Origin: Rhizophagus clarus
Lineage: Eukaryota; Glomeromycota; Glomeromycetes; Glomerales; Glomeraceae
Assembly (NCBI GenBank): GCA_015698045.1
Contig: BLAL01000193.1
Location: forward strand, 1,145,001 to 1,209,000
Direction: 5' to 3'
Length of the DNA: 64,000 nucleotides
How positions within the stretch are numbered: the stretch's first letter is position 1; each line of letters opens with the position of its first letter. Below, piece by piece: positions 23,046 to 35,013 of the stretch. Under the pieces are notes generated by a model that saw only the letters and a program-made list of their open reading frames with translations, was not told the DNA's origin and did not search any database. The position numbers were made by a program, and so were the translations under genes.

Positions 23046-24659
23046 AATCAAACATCGGGGATTATTTAATTTCGGGTACTAAGTAATTTTAATAATATCT
23101 TTCGACTTTCGAGTCATTTAAAATCACGTGACATCAAATAAGTTTTCAAATTTTAATGGACTCAATGCGCGTGGACAGGACAAACAAACTGTCTCTATAC
23201 TTAGTTAATTAATAGTTGATTGCAATCACTCTAAGAGTTCAGACGTGTAAACTTTTTCCATTAGATCATATCTTTCATCGCTTTATTAGATGATTTTAAA
23301 TTAAAAATCGAAATAAGTGAATTCACGTTATTATAACACCGTGTTCATATGATTTTTTTATAATTCCCTAGTAAAAAAAGGTAATAATGTCATATACTGC
23401 TCTTATAAGAAGAATATTCTCGACGAATATTAAAATATTAATCACTGATCTTTGATAATACAAAATTTTATACATGTTCCATTTTAGTTCAACTGTCGGG
23501 AAGTCAAAATTGGAAAGATTGAAAATACAGTAATATACGACTAACCGTCTATCAGATTTAAAATTATACAAACTTTTTTCTTTTTGAATAATAAATAAAT
23601 TTTGTTACTATTCAATTGTTTTCTTTGATTACGTGGTTTTCCTTTTGAACAAACATTTTCTAGTCAGATTCTTAAAATTGAAAATCTGCTTTCAAAGTTT
23701 TTGTTGGTAACAAATTTCCAAAAGGTTGACGTAAAATTTTCGCAATATGATGCCAAAATTCAACTATTGAAATAATAAAGGTTGCAGAAAAAGATTTGAG
23801 ATATTTCAGCATGATCAATGTCAATGACAAAATGACAATGGAAGACTGTAAGATTAAAGATGTTCATATTTTATTCAAGACTAAAAAGATTAAATATACT
23901 CCATAAAAAAAAAAGATCCATAAAATAAATGTTACTCGGAACGAAAATCCTCGATTGGTCCCGATATGAAGTCTTCCCTGAAATCAAAGAACTGATCTCT
24001 AATAGAAAAATAAAATTTAGATTATAGATTATATTCAAAAACCATAACGTGAGTCAAAAATACATACCTCCCCAAAAATACTATTATAATTCTAATATCT
24101 TTTTTAAATTCAGTATAACTTGACATATTTTTTTAACTGATAATTTGCATTAATTAAGTTACTTAAATTATGGTATGTTTATTGCTGATGTTTTAACACA
24201 TAAACACGCCGCTCTTAAAAAAAAAAGTATGCCTACAGCCCAGCCGACACACCTTAGACGGAGTGATTTTTAAAAAGATAAACTTTTAAAATCTTGCCAA
24301 TTAAGGATTCGGATAATACAAGTACGATTGTGTCATATAAACCAAAGGCCAGAGGAAATTATCTGAATGGCTTTTGAGATTCTTGAAGTATAAATACTAA
24401 AATTCTTGTCATGACAACAGGCATCACTGGCGTGCGACCGTACATTTTTCAAGAACGAAGTTCTATCATTTTCTTGTGATAATCAGAGTTAAAATTGTTG
24501 GTCACATTAGAGGTCACATTACTGTGGGTAAATACTTAATCAGTGGAAAATTGCCATCTATAGAATCGAATCGCGACTTATTTACGCGTGTATATAATTA
24601 TTATCGACCCAATAAATAATAAAATAGAAGAGTTTTATAACATAATTGCTGATGAGTTT
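23046..24659. other. Intergenic, no gene seen
   Basis: A+T-rich sequence after the pogo relic. A TCACGTGA site lies at 23124-23131. Nothing coding is supportable. Confidence 0.5.
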
Positions 24660-24830
24660 TGTCATTTAGCTGTGTTTGGAAAGATTATGGAAAACATTTT
24701 CTAGTCAAATGTCGTCAGAGAACACATATAGAAGAAAATCCATATAATTGTGAATAATTGTGGAAAAATTTTTCTCACATGAAACTATATCATATTTGAC
24801 ACTCGCACACTATACCTGAAACGCGCTGGA
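24660..24830 (+). pseudogene. C2H2 zinc-finger-like relic
   Basis: One frame reads YGKHFLVKCRQRTHIEENPY followed by NCE and a stop, close to the classic finger-linker pattern CGKxF...H..RTHTGEKPYxCE. A second CGKIF follows in another frame. Finger Cys/His residues are partly lost. It is short, so chance similarity is possible. Confidence 0.4.
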
Positions 24831-26573
24831 GAAGAATAATTAGAACAATATTGCAGCGAAGAGAAAAATCTTCAGATTTAAATTATTACAAGCATTAATT
24901 CCGACATAACAGAGAATATAGAACAAAAAAAAGATAAAGTCATTTGTTAAGGTGAATATATTGTAATAAATTAAGATTTCAGATAAGATTTGCATGCTAA
25001 TAGTTTTTACTTTTAATTTAATCATTTATTAGAGATTTCTTTAAGTTTTACAAATGCCAATACTACAATGTCTGCTACAATGAAACCATCATAATTTCAA
25101 CCATCTGATATAGTTGGAGCTAAGTAATTTGTCGCCGCTATTGGGAGATTGTTGTTTACAAGCCCAATTTTTGGTAGTAGCTGTTTTTTACAAAAGCAAA
25201 TATCATAGCTAAGTCATTTAGGACAGCAATATGGTAACTAAAATTGGTGTGATGTTGGAGTAAGATTTGTAGGATCATATTATTGATACCTTTGGTTTTA
25301 TTGGAGGTGTTTCATTTTATAAATAATCAATAAAGAAAAAAAATTTTGATATCACGTATGTTTTCTGTATATATATATATTTTTTTTTTTTACGATACGT
25401 CTATCACGTACTAACAATACGAAAAACTGGGTGTTTCTGACTAATAATATACGATTACCGTAAACATGACTATCTAACAGCCCAAAATTAATTTATTATT
25501 TATTACAGTTAAAAGGAAAATTATTTTCTAAGTTTTTGTAGAATTATCTAGTGATTATGAAAAGCACTAAAAAAAGAATTGGGATGATGGTATTATTTAT
25601 GTCGCGAAAATCAAGTGTTAAAAGAAATTCATTCGACTCACTTCTAATGAATGAATTGATAAAGATAAATTTGAAAAAATCAATATCTTCTCAAGTATTT
25701 ATAATATAACAATTTTTTTAAGATAGCAGCGGATGAACTTTGATATTTCAAGAACAAAGATTTTTACATAAAACTAAGAACCTAGCGCTAGCCGCTAGGA
25801 TTTTATTTAGTTTGATAATTCATCATTAAATTACAATTTTATTTATTAGGTCCTTATTAAAATCCTTGATCAATATCAAAAATCAATCGTATATCTAATA
25901 TTTACTAATTGTGTATTAGGGCAACTTTAATAACCACAGATTATTCTAAAATATTAACTCTCTAATTCTAATTCTAAATTATTAAGAAATAAATAAATAC
26001 AACGCCCTATGAAAATACTTGAGTATTTATGTCTTTTACGGTTCCTTGAGTTGAATTGAGATTGAACTTTAAATCCCAGTTGATATCTGATTCATTATTT
26101 ATATAACAACGCGTATAATAAAAAATCAAATGCGATCAGCCTAAAAAAAATTATTTAAATAAGTAAAAGGAATAAGAATCTTTAAAACGAAATTAATAAT
26201 AATGATAAATAACAAACAAAACTAATCCAATAAAAAGAATTGTAATCTTGAGTTCAATCGTTTATTTTGGTGATCAAAAGCCAATTTTCCTGATTGTAGA
26301 ACTGATGGACGTTATGATGAGGATGAAAATAAATAAACTTACTTTTAGAATTAATTGCTAATTTGTTATAATTTTTTTTCTAATAATAAATATCAGAGAA
26401 ATTTCCTTTCTTTTCTTCTTTTCTGTTTATTATATGAATTCATGACCGAAAGTCATATAATATTGCCTTTCACAAAAAAAAAAAATTTTTATTTTTGTAG
26501 AGATAACAAAAATGAAATTGTCCCAATTTCTAATAAAAGATTCATCATGATCTTTATATCTTTGAAAATTATA
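24831..26573. other. Intergenic, no gene seen
   Basis: Low-complexity A+T-rich sequence. A short palindrome CCTAGCGCTAGCCGCTAGG is near 25780. No coding pattern recognised. Confidence 0.5.
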
Positions 26574-27128
26574 TTATTTATAATTATTAATTTGTTTTAA
26601 TCGAAGTTCTAATTTTTTCATTTTTAATTCATGTGATGTTCTTAATTTCTCTCGTTTATACTTCCATTTTTGCTTTTCCACCTTTAATTTTTCCATTTGA
26701 AATCTATGATCACGATCTATTTTTTCTCGCTCTAATTCTAATTTTTGTTTGCTAGTATTACTCAATGACTCTATATTATTTTTCGTCTTTTTCGCATCTT
26801 TTTCATCAGCAGCTTTGTGCTTCCTTTTACCTTTTTCTGTATTCTGAAATTAAATATAATATTAAATTAGATTACGTAATATTACAACAGTTATTTAATT
26901 TTGTTGATTTACCAGTAGTTCTGGTTTTGCATTTGACCATGTTAAGCGCATAGTACCCGGTCTTGTTAGTTGATTAAAGGGTGGACTTGCTGTAATTGGA
27001 GTATTCGACCATGAAAATCGTGTAGTACCTGGTCTTGCTATTAGTTGAGTAAACGGTGAACTCACTATAACTGGTTGATTTACCGATGAAGTCTGTATAT
27101 TATTTTTGCTTATCTGGCGAGAGGTCAT
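26574..27128 (-). CDS. Two-exon coiled-coil protein, unknown function
   Basis: Proposed exons are 27128-26913 and 26837-26574 with a 75-base phase-0 intron (donor GTAAAT, acceptor AATACAG), giving 159 aa. The N-terminal half contains a duplicated motif, SPFTQLIARPGTTRFSWSN and PPFNQLTRPGTMRLTWSN. The C-terminal 85 residues are highly charged with a long coiled coil (LELEREKIDRDHRFQMEKLK and onward) rich in Lys/Glu/Arg, and the junction region KGRHKAADEKDAKKTK is a likely nuclear localisation signal. Charged coiled-coil tails of this kind also end Myb/SANT-like proteins linked to Harbinger transposons, and the F.W(S/T) motif could be the start of such a domain, but no full domain is present. 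An ATG at 27167 would add 13 residues. Splicing is inferred, so the gene could be a fragment. Confidence 0.5.
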
Positions 27129-28560
27129 TTTGAAATATAAAGAAAAACGCGTACAGAAAGAACGCATATAAAAGGAAATTTGAAGTGAGTATTAGAGGAT
27201 TTAGTTTGTGTCGTACAAAGAAGATCTGCCAACCGATATTTAGAAGTTCAATAAAGAGATTAAACCACTTTAATCGTTTTAATAACAAGATCCTACTACT
27301 AACCTATATACTATTTGTTAATTGTTATCTTTATTAAAGAAATTGTCACGAGTTAAATCCAATAAAAAGCATCGTGAAAATGCACTATTAACTTGATCAG
27401 TACTGTACTTACTATATACGACCCCTAGGTACAGTATATATATAAAAATAAAGAATTTCACTACGGATATACTTACTTAAATTCGTGGAATTATTTTCCT
27501 CCAATTATAAGATTACTAATAACACATCCTGCAACTGGATTAAAATCAGGAAAAGCCGAGCTTGAGATCGAAAATGCCGATAAAAAAAAAAAATAATTAT
27601 AATTTTAAATAATTAATTAGTTACCTTTCATTAATGTAAGTTACAGTTGGTGTCTTCAATGGTCGCATATTTGTCCAAAGAATATTTTAGGGATTATAAG
27701 TTTCATTTCGACAAAACTACCGTATTATAGTGAATGGAATTTTGCGGCGTACAATAAGATCGGATTAATTCCAACCCAAAACTTCGTCATGGAAAAAGAA
27801 GTCTAATATATTCTAGCACCAGAAATACAAATTTATAAAATTTATATTGTCCCAAGTTTTACCTATTTCAATATTCCACTCAGATGTTGAAAAATAGAAG
27901 TGAATTCATCAATAGTATTTTTAATTCTATTAACTAGAATCGTCAGCGAAACAAACGGATTTCTTTATTTAAAATTTAGAAAATTTGACTAATAACGAAT
28001 TGATTTATGTAAATAAATAAGGATTATATAAAGCCGGAGCGCTGATCATTTTCGACAAATTAAACTCATACATAACCCCAAATTTCTCCGGGTTGTGACG
28101 AATAGATTACGTGATGAATAAGATTTGGACCACTTGAAAAAAATTGTTGTTGAGATAAATATAGTCAGCACTAAAGACCTGAGAAAATTCCATTTTTATA
28201 ATAAATGAATAAATTGGAATTTTTGCTGTACTGTATAATGGAATAAAACAGAATTTTCATAAATTTTGGTAATTTTATTCTAACACGTGATAATTAGCCA
28301 ATCATGAATATGGATTAGCATATTTAAATTTCATTTTTACCCCCTTAAAATTTTTTTTAATCAAAATACCACCAACTTTAATAGTTACTGCTGCTTCACA
28401 TGCATGAGAATTCCCTAAAAACTTTTTTGTGAATAATGGAAAACTTATGTGTCATTTTGCAATTATAGTATTAATTTTTAAACAAAGAATTCAATTACTA
28501 CTTATATAGGTTCTAAAACACATCTTTATAATAAAAAAAAGAAAAAAGAATAACAAATAA
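27129..28560. other. Intergenic, no gene seen
   Basis: A+T-rich upstream region of the coiled-coil gene and of the hAT relic. A CACGTG lies at 28284. Nothing else supportable. Confidence 0.5.
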
Positions 28561-28564
28561 AGAA

Positions 28565-29995
28565 AAGACAACCAACTATTCAAACTACACTTAATGCATC
28601 TGAAATTAAAAAAACTGTTATAAATAATTTAGTAGATGCATTTATAACAGCTGATATTTCATTAGAAAAAATAGATAAACTTCAAAATTAGTTGTGTAAA
28701 AATTGTAATGAAGAAGGCTTTATTCCAACATCAGTTGCTTTGTGTCATGATTATTTATCAAAATTATTCAAAGATCATGTAAATCAACTTAAAGAATATT
28801 TTCATAATAAACATGTTTCAATTATTATAGATAAAATTACAGATTGTAGAGCACAAAGTATAGTTAATATACTTTTTAGCTATAATGGTATAACAAAATT
28901 AGTTCATGTTGATTATTTAGAAAATGTTAATAACTGTATAATTGGCTATGTTTAACATACATATTAAATCTTATTAGGTTAGTATATTTTATTTAATATA
29001 AGCTATTAATATATCTAAAAGTAATTATTAATATTTATATTTTTAGAGAGGTGTGGATCAATCAATTATTTTCAAGATGTACATCAATTATTACTAGCAA
29101 ATATCAAACAAACTTTTGTCTATAATAAAAGTTGAAAAATATATTACAAATCATATCTTCAATATCAAGGAGTATTTAATCCAAAAAATATATCTTTATC
29201 TAATACAATAAGATGGAATACTTGGTTTTGTATGATATTTTATATATATCAAAATTTGAATTATGTTCATGAATTTTATAATGAAGAAAGTAAAAAAAAT
29301 TTAACACCAATGATTGAAAAGATAAATTTAGCTTTTACAGATCAATATACAAATCAATAAATGTATTAAAATATATTTAGCATTTATTCAGAAAAATGCA
29401 TAGCAATTTGTAGCTAATCTTGATTTTTTTCAACAAGAAAATAAACCAATATTTCCATTTATTGAACAAAGGTTATAACAGCTTGAAGCATGAATAACTA
29501 TGGGAAAAACTATCACTAATGTTGGATTAACTATGGATTTAGTATTACAAAAATTTAATTTTCCTTTAATGGCATTTTATTCAGTATTTCAATAAACATA
29601 TCATGTAACTTACAAAAAAACTTGAAGATCATATATTATAATATTCTGTACGTTCTTTATTTAGGACTATCCAAGTTTTTGATTCACAATTTTTAACATT
29701 AACAACTGCTAATAGAGATATCTATTCTTATCAGATTATTAGACAATTTATGTCAATATAAATTTAAATCTTATAGAATTTTCTGAATTATATGAATTTT
29801 GGAATAAAGTTTCATTACAACTTCCACTTTTAGAAAAAATAGCATAAAATTATATATAGTTACCAATCTCTTCCTGTGCAGTAGAAAAATGTTTTTTGCA
29901 TATAATAAAATTTTAGATGATGATAGACAAAACTTAAGTCTGAAATCACTTAAATTTCTTATTATGATGTATTTTAATAACCAAAATAGTGGTAA
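28565..29995 (+). pseudogene. hAT-family transposase relic
   Basis: Decayed hAT/DUF659-type transposase. It begins RQPTIQTTLNASEIKKTVIN, continues with an intact stretch at 28692-28955 (NQLKEYFHNKHVSIIIDKIT then DCRAQSIVNILFS, covering the first catalytic Asp region), then KNISLSNTIRWNTWFCMIFY (the RWNSW block), and ends with the dimerisation region LPISSCAVEKCF, KILDDDRQNLSLKSLKFLIM, in several frames. Stops and indels are numerous. No BED zinc finger upstream and no terminal repeats were identified. Confidence 0.8.
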
Positions 29996-30511
29996 ATAAA
30001 TGCAATTTTCTTGCTACAATTAGTAAAATTTATATCAGAATAAAATCAGAATTTTTGGCATTATTGTGATAAAAATTTATGATTTGATATCGGAATTTTC
30101 TCAGGTCTCTGGTCAGCGCGTTCTCCGCAATCACGTGATTGGTGACAGTTAAACATCACAACCGGAAAAGTCACGTGATTTACAGATGGGAGAAAATATG
30201 CGCTGTGAGTGATCTGATTGGTCAAAAAATCATCATTTCAATTTAAAATCATTTAAAAGTCTTCTATTGGAATTTTATTAGGTATGAAAAAGAATAAAAA
30301 AAATAATTATCATAAAAAATCCGCTGCATAAAATTTATGTTAAACTATAAAGAAGAGGCAAGCTAAATCAAGCTTATAATTCTATTGATCTGTCACTATC
30401 AGATCTAATTGAAGGAGTTGCTTGAGAGGCCTTAATAAATAACCTTAATAAATATTTGAATTTCTTATCCTAATTCTATAATGCGAATCTAACTATTCTT
30501 TAAAGTAATTT
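29996..30511. promoter_or_regulatory. Intergenic with two CACGTG sites
   Basis: Downstream of the LRR-AIG1 gene that ends at 30512. AATCACGTGATT at 30130-30141 and GTCACGTGATTT at 30171-30182 are 40 bases apart in an otherwise plain region. They match E-box/CACGTG sites bound by bHLH or bZIP factors elsewhere; function here is unknown. Confidence 0.35.
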
Positions 30512-32116
30512 TTAAAGAATCAAGCAATATGTTTCAGATAATTTTAACGAGTCTGATTCAATTTCTAATTCATTTGTATTATTATTTCCTATATAATTAG
30601 CGATCATTTTACGTAATTCATCCCAATTTTCTAATTTTAAAGGTTCATCATGACGATTTTCATTCAAATAGTCCAGTATTATTTTTCTTGACCTTTTTCT
30701 TGCATTTCGATTAACATTAACTCGTTCGTCATATTCATCATCATCTTCATCATCATCTTTAACAAGATCTATTGGAGGATTGTCCACATGAATAACACCA
30801 TTACCGGAATTAACTATTTTAGCGGCTATTCCACTTTCTTCACACATTTTTTCTTTGTCCGTATCACGCTCTCTTTTATTTCTAAAGTTACTAAATTTAG
30901 TTCTCACGATAGTAACATAACGTAGAATATCACTTTTAAAAAGATAATCTTTAATCAAATTAAACGTTTCTATTTCTTCTTGTTCGAATCTTCCATTTAT
31001 CACAAATAAAACATGGCTTATCCCTTCCGGCATTGAAAGGATTCCTTCTGTTATCTTGAATAAAATATGATCTATACTTAGGTTAATATCTCCAATTCCA
31101 ACAGTATCAACTACACTAAAATTATTCTCTTCCCATTCAAATTCTTTTTTTCTGAAATATTTAGTCTCACTAACCGCGCACGCGCCTTCCTTAAAATTAT
31201 CAGTACCAGTTAATACATTGGCTAACGTAGATCTACCACCACCAGTACAACCAACTAATAATATATTAATTTTTTCTTTTCCTCGAACAATAATCATATT
31301 AGGAGAATGTTTAACACTAATAGATTCGGGGCAATAGCTTAGGTCAAGACTAGTCAATTTACTATTGGTACAATCAAGAAACTCTAATTTCGAACAGTTG
31401 CTTACATCTAGATTGATTAGTTTATTGTTAGTAGAGCAATTGAGAGTTTTGATTTCCGGACAAAGATTAAGGCTTAATTCCTCAATTGAGGTATTCGAAC
31501 AATTGAGCTCAATAAGATCACTAACTTCTAACTCAATTAATTTACTATTAGAACAATCAAGCTTAATCAGTTTTGGACAATTTCTCACAGATAAAGTCGT
31601 AAGATTAGGAAGCTTAGAAAATCCAGTAATCTGACTAAGTTGAGAGCAATCACTTATTTCCAACTTAGTTAATCCAGTAGACGATGAATCGAACGTGATT
31701 AGGGCTGGACATCCAACAATAGATAATGTTTTAAGTTTAGGAAGAGTTGACAAGTCAAAAATCGTATAAAATTCAGAACAATTACTTATTTTCAAATTAT
31801 TTAAACTAGTTAATCTAATTAATGAGCAATCCTCCGTGGTTAGTATTGGACATTTAGTCAAAGATAAACTCGTAAGTTTGGTAATTTCAGACAAGTAAAC
31901 CTTATTAAGCTGAGAACAATCAATTATTTTCAAACTAGTTAAATTAAGTTCCTTCAATCTAATAATTTCTAAATTATTAAAGCCTTTTATTTTTAAAGAA
32001 CCTTCTAATTTTGCAAATTCTGATTTAAAAAAACCAAATATGCCTTTGCTATCGACAATATTTATCTCTCTCTCTTTCAAGTAACGATTGTTAAACCTCT
32101 CTTGTTCTTTCAACAT
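30512..32116 (-). CDS. LRR-AIG1 GTPase with C-terminal CaaX box (534 aa)
   Basis: Intact single-exon gene. Residues 1-40 carry the family N-terminus (ERFNNRYLKEREINI). Residues about 41-270 are Cys-rich LRRs alternating LTSLKIxDCSQLNKV and LTSLSLxKCPxLTT units, closing with IELNCSNTSIEELSLNLCP and LDVSNCSKLEFLDCTNSKLT. The AIG1 G domain follows: P-loop VGCTGGGRST at 288-297 in which the Walker A Lys is Arg, G3 VVDTVG (335-340), the box EGISHVLFVINGRF, G4-like TIVRTKFSNF (402-411), G5-like IHVDNPP (442-448), an Asp/Glu-rich loop (453-463) and a basic helical tail with KLENWDELRK. The last four residues are CLIL, a CaaX box with Leu at X, predicting geranylgeranylation and membrane attachment. 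It faces the gene at 33166 head to head. Family role unknown; animal and plant AIG1/GIMAP proteins act at membranes in immunity. Confidence 0.92.
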   Translation of the reverse strand: MLKEQERFNNRYLKEREINIVDSKGIFGFFKSEFAKLEGSLKIKGFNNLEIIRLKELNLTSLKIIDCSQLNKVYLSEITKLTSLSLTKCPILTTEDCSLIRLTSLNNLKISNCSEFYTIFDLSTLPKLKTLSIVGCPALITFDSSSTGLTKLEISDCSQLSQITGFSKLPNLTTLSVRNCPKLIKLDCSNSKLIELEVSDLIELNCSNTSIEELSLNLCPEIKTLNCSTNNKLINLDVSNCSKLEFLDCTNSKLTSLDLSYCPESISVKHSPNMIIVRGKEKINILLVGCTGGGRSTLANVLTGTDNFKEGACAVSETKYFRKKEFEWEENNFSVVDTVGIGDINLSIDHILFKITEGILSMPEGISHVLFVINGRFEQEEIETFNLIKDYLFKSDILRYVTIVRTKFSNFRNKRERDTDKEKMCEESGIAAKIVNSGNGVIHVDNPPIDLVKDDDEDDDEYDERVNVNRNARKRSRKIILDYLNENRHDEPLKLENWDELRKMIANYIGNNNTNELEIESDSLKLSETYCLIL

Positions 32117-33165
32117 GTTATTTTTATGAGTATTTTTATTTTATTTTTTAGATATATAAGAGTGAAAGTATTTATTCTTATTTTTATTTAAAAATGTGCA
32201 TGTATGCAGTTCAATGCATAATAATTGCGTAAATTTGCATATTTTGTGTACTGCTATTTGATAATCAATATCTCTGAATAATTGAATTAATTAATAAAAA
32301 TAAAATAGATGTTGTGCTTTAAGAGAAAGTGTAATTATTTTTTCTTTAAAAAAAAAAAACAAATCCAACTATGTACCAAAGAAAAGAAATTATCGTTGAT
32401 TATAAATTTATAATATTAACTGTAATATTAAATAACAGATAATGTAACATGAAATTTATTGTTTAGTTTTATAACTTAAAAAATTTATATTTATACCATA
32501 AATTTTGAACAAACCAAATATTTAAATTTAGATTCACTTCTCTTATGGAGGAAATTCAAGCAAGGGATCAGCCTATCGTTAGCAGTAGAATTTTTAAAGA
32601 CTTTAAGAGATACTTACTGATATCATAGATGGATTAAAAGCAGTAAGAACGAAGAAAAATGCAACCATGAAAATTCCTCTCCAAGAATTCAATTACAAGA
32701 AATCGGATCTGGTATCTTTTAATTAGTTATTGCAACACTTGCACTAATCTTAATCATTTATTACATCAATTTGATATGTTAATTTTTTTGTGCAACAAAG
32801 TATGTTTGGCGTTGATTTTTTAATAAAGAAATTAAAGATTAAAAAAAATGTTTCGAAGCAGTTATAGTCTACATGGTTTTGATTCACTTGGTTGATTGAC
32901 CACCAAACGTAACGTGATCGGGAGATTTCGATCACGTATTTTCCGACCATTATTTACTGGTAAATCATTCACGGCAAGTGGTATTATATTCTTTCAAGAA
33001 ATCACATGATCATATGCTGGCAAATAACTATTTAATCACGCATGCAGGAGCGCTTGTAGTATAAGTTTCATGATACTTTGCGCATTCCCTTATTTTTTTT
33101 TTTTTTCCTTAACGAACAAAGAAGTTCATTTTAGAACGAAAAAAGGAACAAACAAATAAAATATC
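32117..33165. promoter_or_regulatory. Shared upstream region of a divergent LRR-AIG1 pair
   Basis: Just over 1 kb between the start codons of two oppositely transcribed LRR-AIG1 genes, so it must hold both promoters. Before the plus-strand gene a T run at 33091-33105 precedes the ATG by about 60 bases and is followed by GAACGAAAAAAGGAACAAAC; the gene at 44091 has a similar T run and GAAC/AACAAATA block. No gene inside. I cannot place transcription starts. Confidence 0.4.
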
Positions 33166-35013
33166 ATGACAAAATCAAAAAGTGAAGATTGGTTTAATGA
33201 AAAATATTCGAAAGAGAAAGTTATAAGTATTATTGGCAATGACAATTTTAAACTTGAAGATTCTTTGAAAATAAAAGAATTTACAAAGTTAAAAAGTTTT
33301 AGTTTGGAAAAATTTGAGTTAACCTATTTGGAAATATGTAGTTGTTCTCAACTTAATAATGTTGAATTGTTAGAGTTACCTAAACTTAAGAGTTTAACCG
33401 TAACTAAATGTCCAAACCTAGTTACGCTTAATTGTTCATCAACTGAATTAATTAGTTTGGAAATAAATGATTGTTGTATCCTTAAAGAGGTTGATTTGTC
33501 AAGACTTCCTAAACTTACGAATTTATCAGTAACTGACTGTCAACAACTGACTAGGCTTGATTGTTCATCAAAAGAGTTAACTAGATTGGAAATAATTAAT
33601 TGTACTCAGCTTAATAAGATTACTGACTCGTTTAAATCTGAGCCTAAGAGTTTGTGTGTAGGAGGTTATTTAGATCTAACCTCGCTAGATTGTTTAGAAA
33701 CTGGATTTACTAGTTTGAAAATAAATGGTTGTTCTAAACTTAATGGGATTGATTTGTCAAAATTTACTGAAATTACGAGTTTAACTGTAATTGATTGTTC
33801 AAAACTAACAAAGTTTGATTGCTCATCAAATAAGTTAAATAATTTAAAGATAAATGGTTGTTATACTCTTAAAGAGGTTGATTTGTCAAAACTTCCTAAT
33901 CTTACGAGTTTATCCGTGATTGACTGTCTAAAATTGGAAAAGCTTAATTGTTCATCAATTAAGACGTTAACTGAATTAGAAGTCAGTGATCTTATTGAGC
34001 TCAATTGTTCGAATACCTCAATTGAAGAATTAAGTCTTAACCTTTGTCCGCATATCACCAGACTCATTTGTTCTAATAATAGTAAACTTATTAATTTATA
34101 TGTGAGCAACTGTTCCAATTTAGAATTTCTTGATTGTTCTGATAGTAAATTAATTAGTCTTGATTTAAGCTATTGCCCTAAATCTATTAAGGTTAAATCT
34201 CCTGACCTAGATATTATTCGAGAAAAAGAAAATATTAAAAATATATTAATAGTTGGTCGCACTGGTAGTGGTAGATCCACATTAGCAAATGTATTAACTA
34301 ACTCTGAGGATTTTAGAGAAAGTGAGCACGCGGTTAGCAAGACAAAAAGTTTCAATAAAAAAGTTTTTAAATGGAATATGAATAATTTTTGTGTAGTAGA
34401 TACTGTTGGATTTGAAGACACTAATTTATCTACAAAGCAAGTTTTGTATAAAATAGCTGATGGAATCTATTCAATGCCTGAAGGGATAAGCCAAGTTTTA
34501 TTCGTGGTTGATGGAAGATTCTTGCCAGAAAAAATTAAAGCGCTTAATTTAATTAATGATGTCTTTTTTGAAAGTGGTATCCTTGATTATGTCACTCTCG
34601 TGAGAACTAAATTTGATAACTTTAGAACCAAAGAAGAGTGTGATAAAGACATAAAATTAATGTGTAAAGAAAACGACACAATTGCTAAAATAGTTAAATC
34701 ATGCAATGGCGTCATTCACGTAGACAATCCTCCAATGGACCTTGTTAAAGATGATGATGATGATGATTATGAAAATCGAATTACCGTTAATAAAAATGCA
34801 AGAAATAGGTCAAGAAAAATACTATTAAATTACTTGGAGAACGTGCGTTCGGTACAGAAAAATGAACACTTCAAATTAAAAACTTGGGATAAGTTACATG
34901 TTAATATTCTCGAATATGTAAAAAATACTGAAGGCGCACAAAAAAAGATGGATTACGATCCAGAACTTGAGGCAATTTATAATTCGTCTAAAGAACTTTG
35001 TTTAATTCTTTAA
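33166..35013 (+). CDS. LRR-AIG1 GTPase with C-terminal CaaX box (615 aa)
   Basis: Intact single-exon gene starting MTKSKSEDWFNEKYSKEKVI. LRRs occupy about residues 30-345, with pairs of units giving a 43-residue higher-order period (LTSLxVxDCxxLxxLDCSSxELTSLEIxxCxxLxEVDLSKLPK). The AIG1 domain has P-loop VGRTGSGRST at 363-372, again with Arg for the Walker A Lys, G3 VVDTVG (410-415), EGISQVLFVVDGRF, G4-like TLVRTKFDNF, G5-like IHVDNPP, a run of six Asp at 529-534 and the tail KLKTWDKL. It ends ELCLIL, a CaaX geranylgeranylation signal. The LRR part is closest to the gene at 44091. Nucleotide binding may be altered by the Lys to Arg change; the single-base difference AAA to AGA is clear in the sequence. 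Confidence 0.92.
   Translation: MTKSKSEDWFNEKYSKEKVISIIGNDNFKLEDSLKIKEFTKLKSFSLEKFELTYLEICSCSQLNNVELLELPKLKSLTVTKCPNLVTLNCSSTELISLEINDCCILKEVDLSRLPKLTNLSVTDCQQLTRLDCSSKELTRLEIINCTQLNKITDSFKSEPKSLCVGGYLDLTSLDCLETGFTSLKINGCSKLNGIDLSKFTEITSLTVIDCSKLTKFDCSSNKLNNLKINGCYTLKEVDLSKLPNLTSLSVIDCLKLEKLNCSSIKTLTELEVSDLIELNCSNTSIEELSLNLCPHITRLICSNNSKLINLYVSNCSNLEFLDCSDSKLISLDLSYCPKSIKVKSPDLDIIREKENIKNILIVGRTGSGRSTLANVLTNSEDFRESEHAVSKTKSFNKKVFKWNMNNFCVVDTVGFEDTNLSTKQVLYKIADGIYSMPEGISQVLFVVDGRFLPEKIKALNLINDVFFESGILDYVTLVRTKFDNFRTKEECDKDIKLMCKENDTIAKIVKSCNGVIHVDNPPMDLVKDDDDDDYENRITVNKNARNRSRKILLNYLENVRSVQKNEHFKLKTWDKLHVNILEYVKNTEGAQKKMDYDPELEAIYNSSKELCLIL

Noticed and set aside
31365-31634. Frames antisense to LRR coding regions (also at 33861, 37502, 44603, 45449)
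   Set aside because: Mirror images of the LRR codon pattern (recurrent LISLLLLEQ-type peptides), so shadows of real genes.
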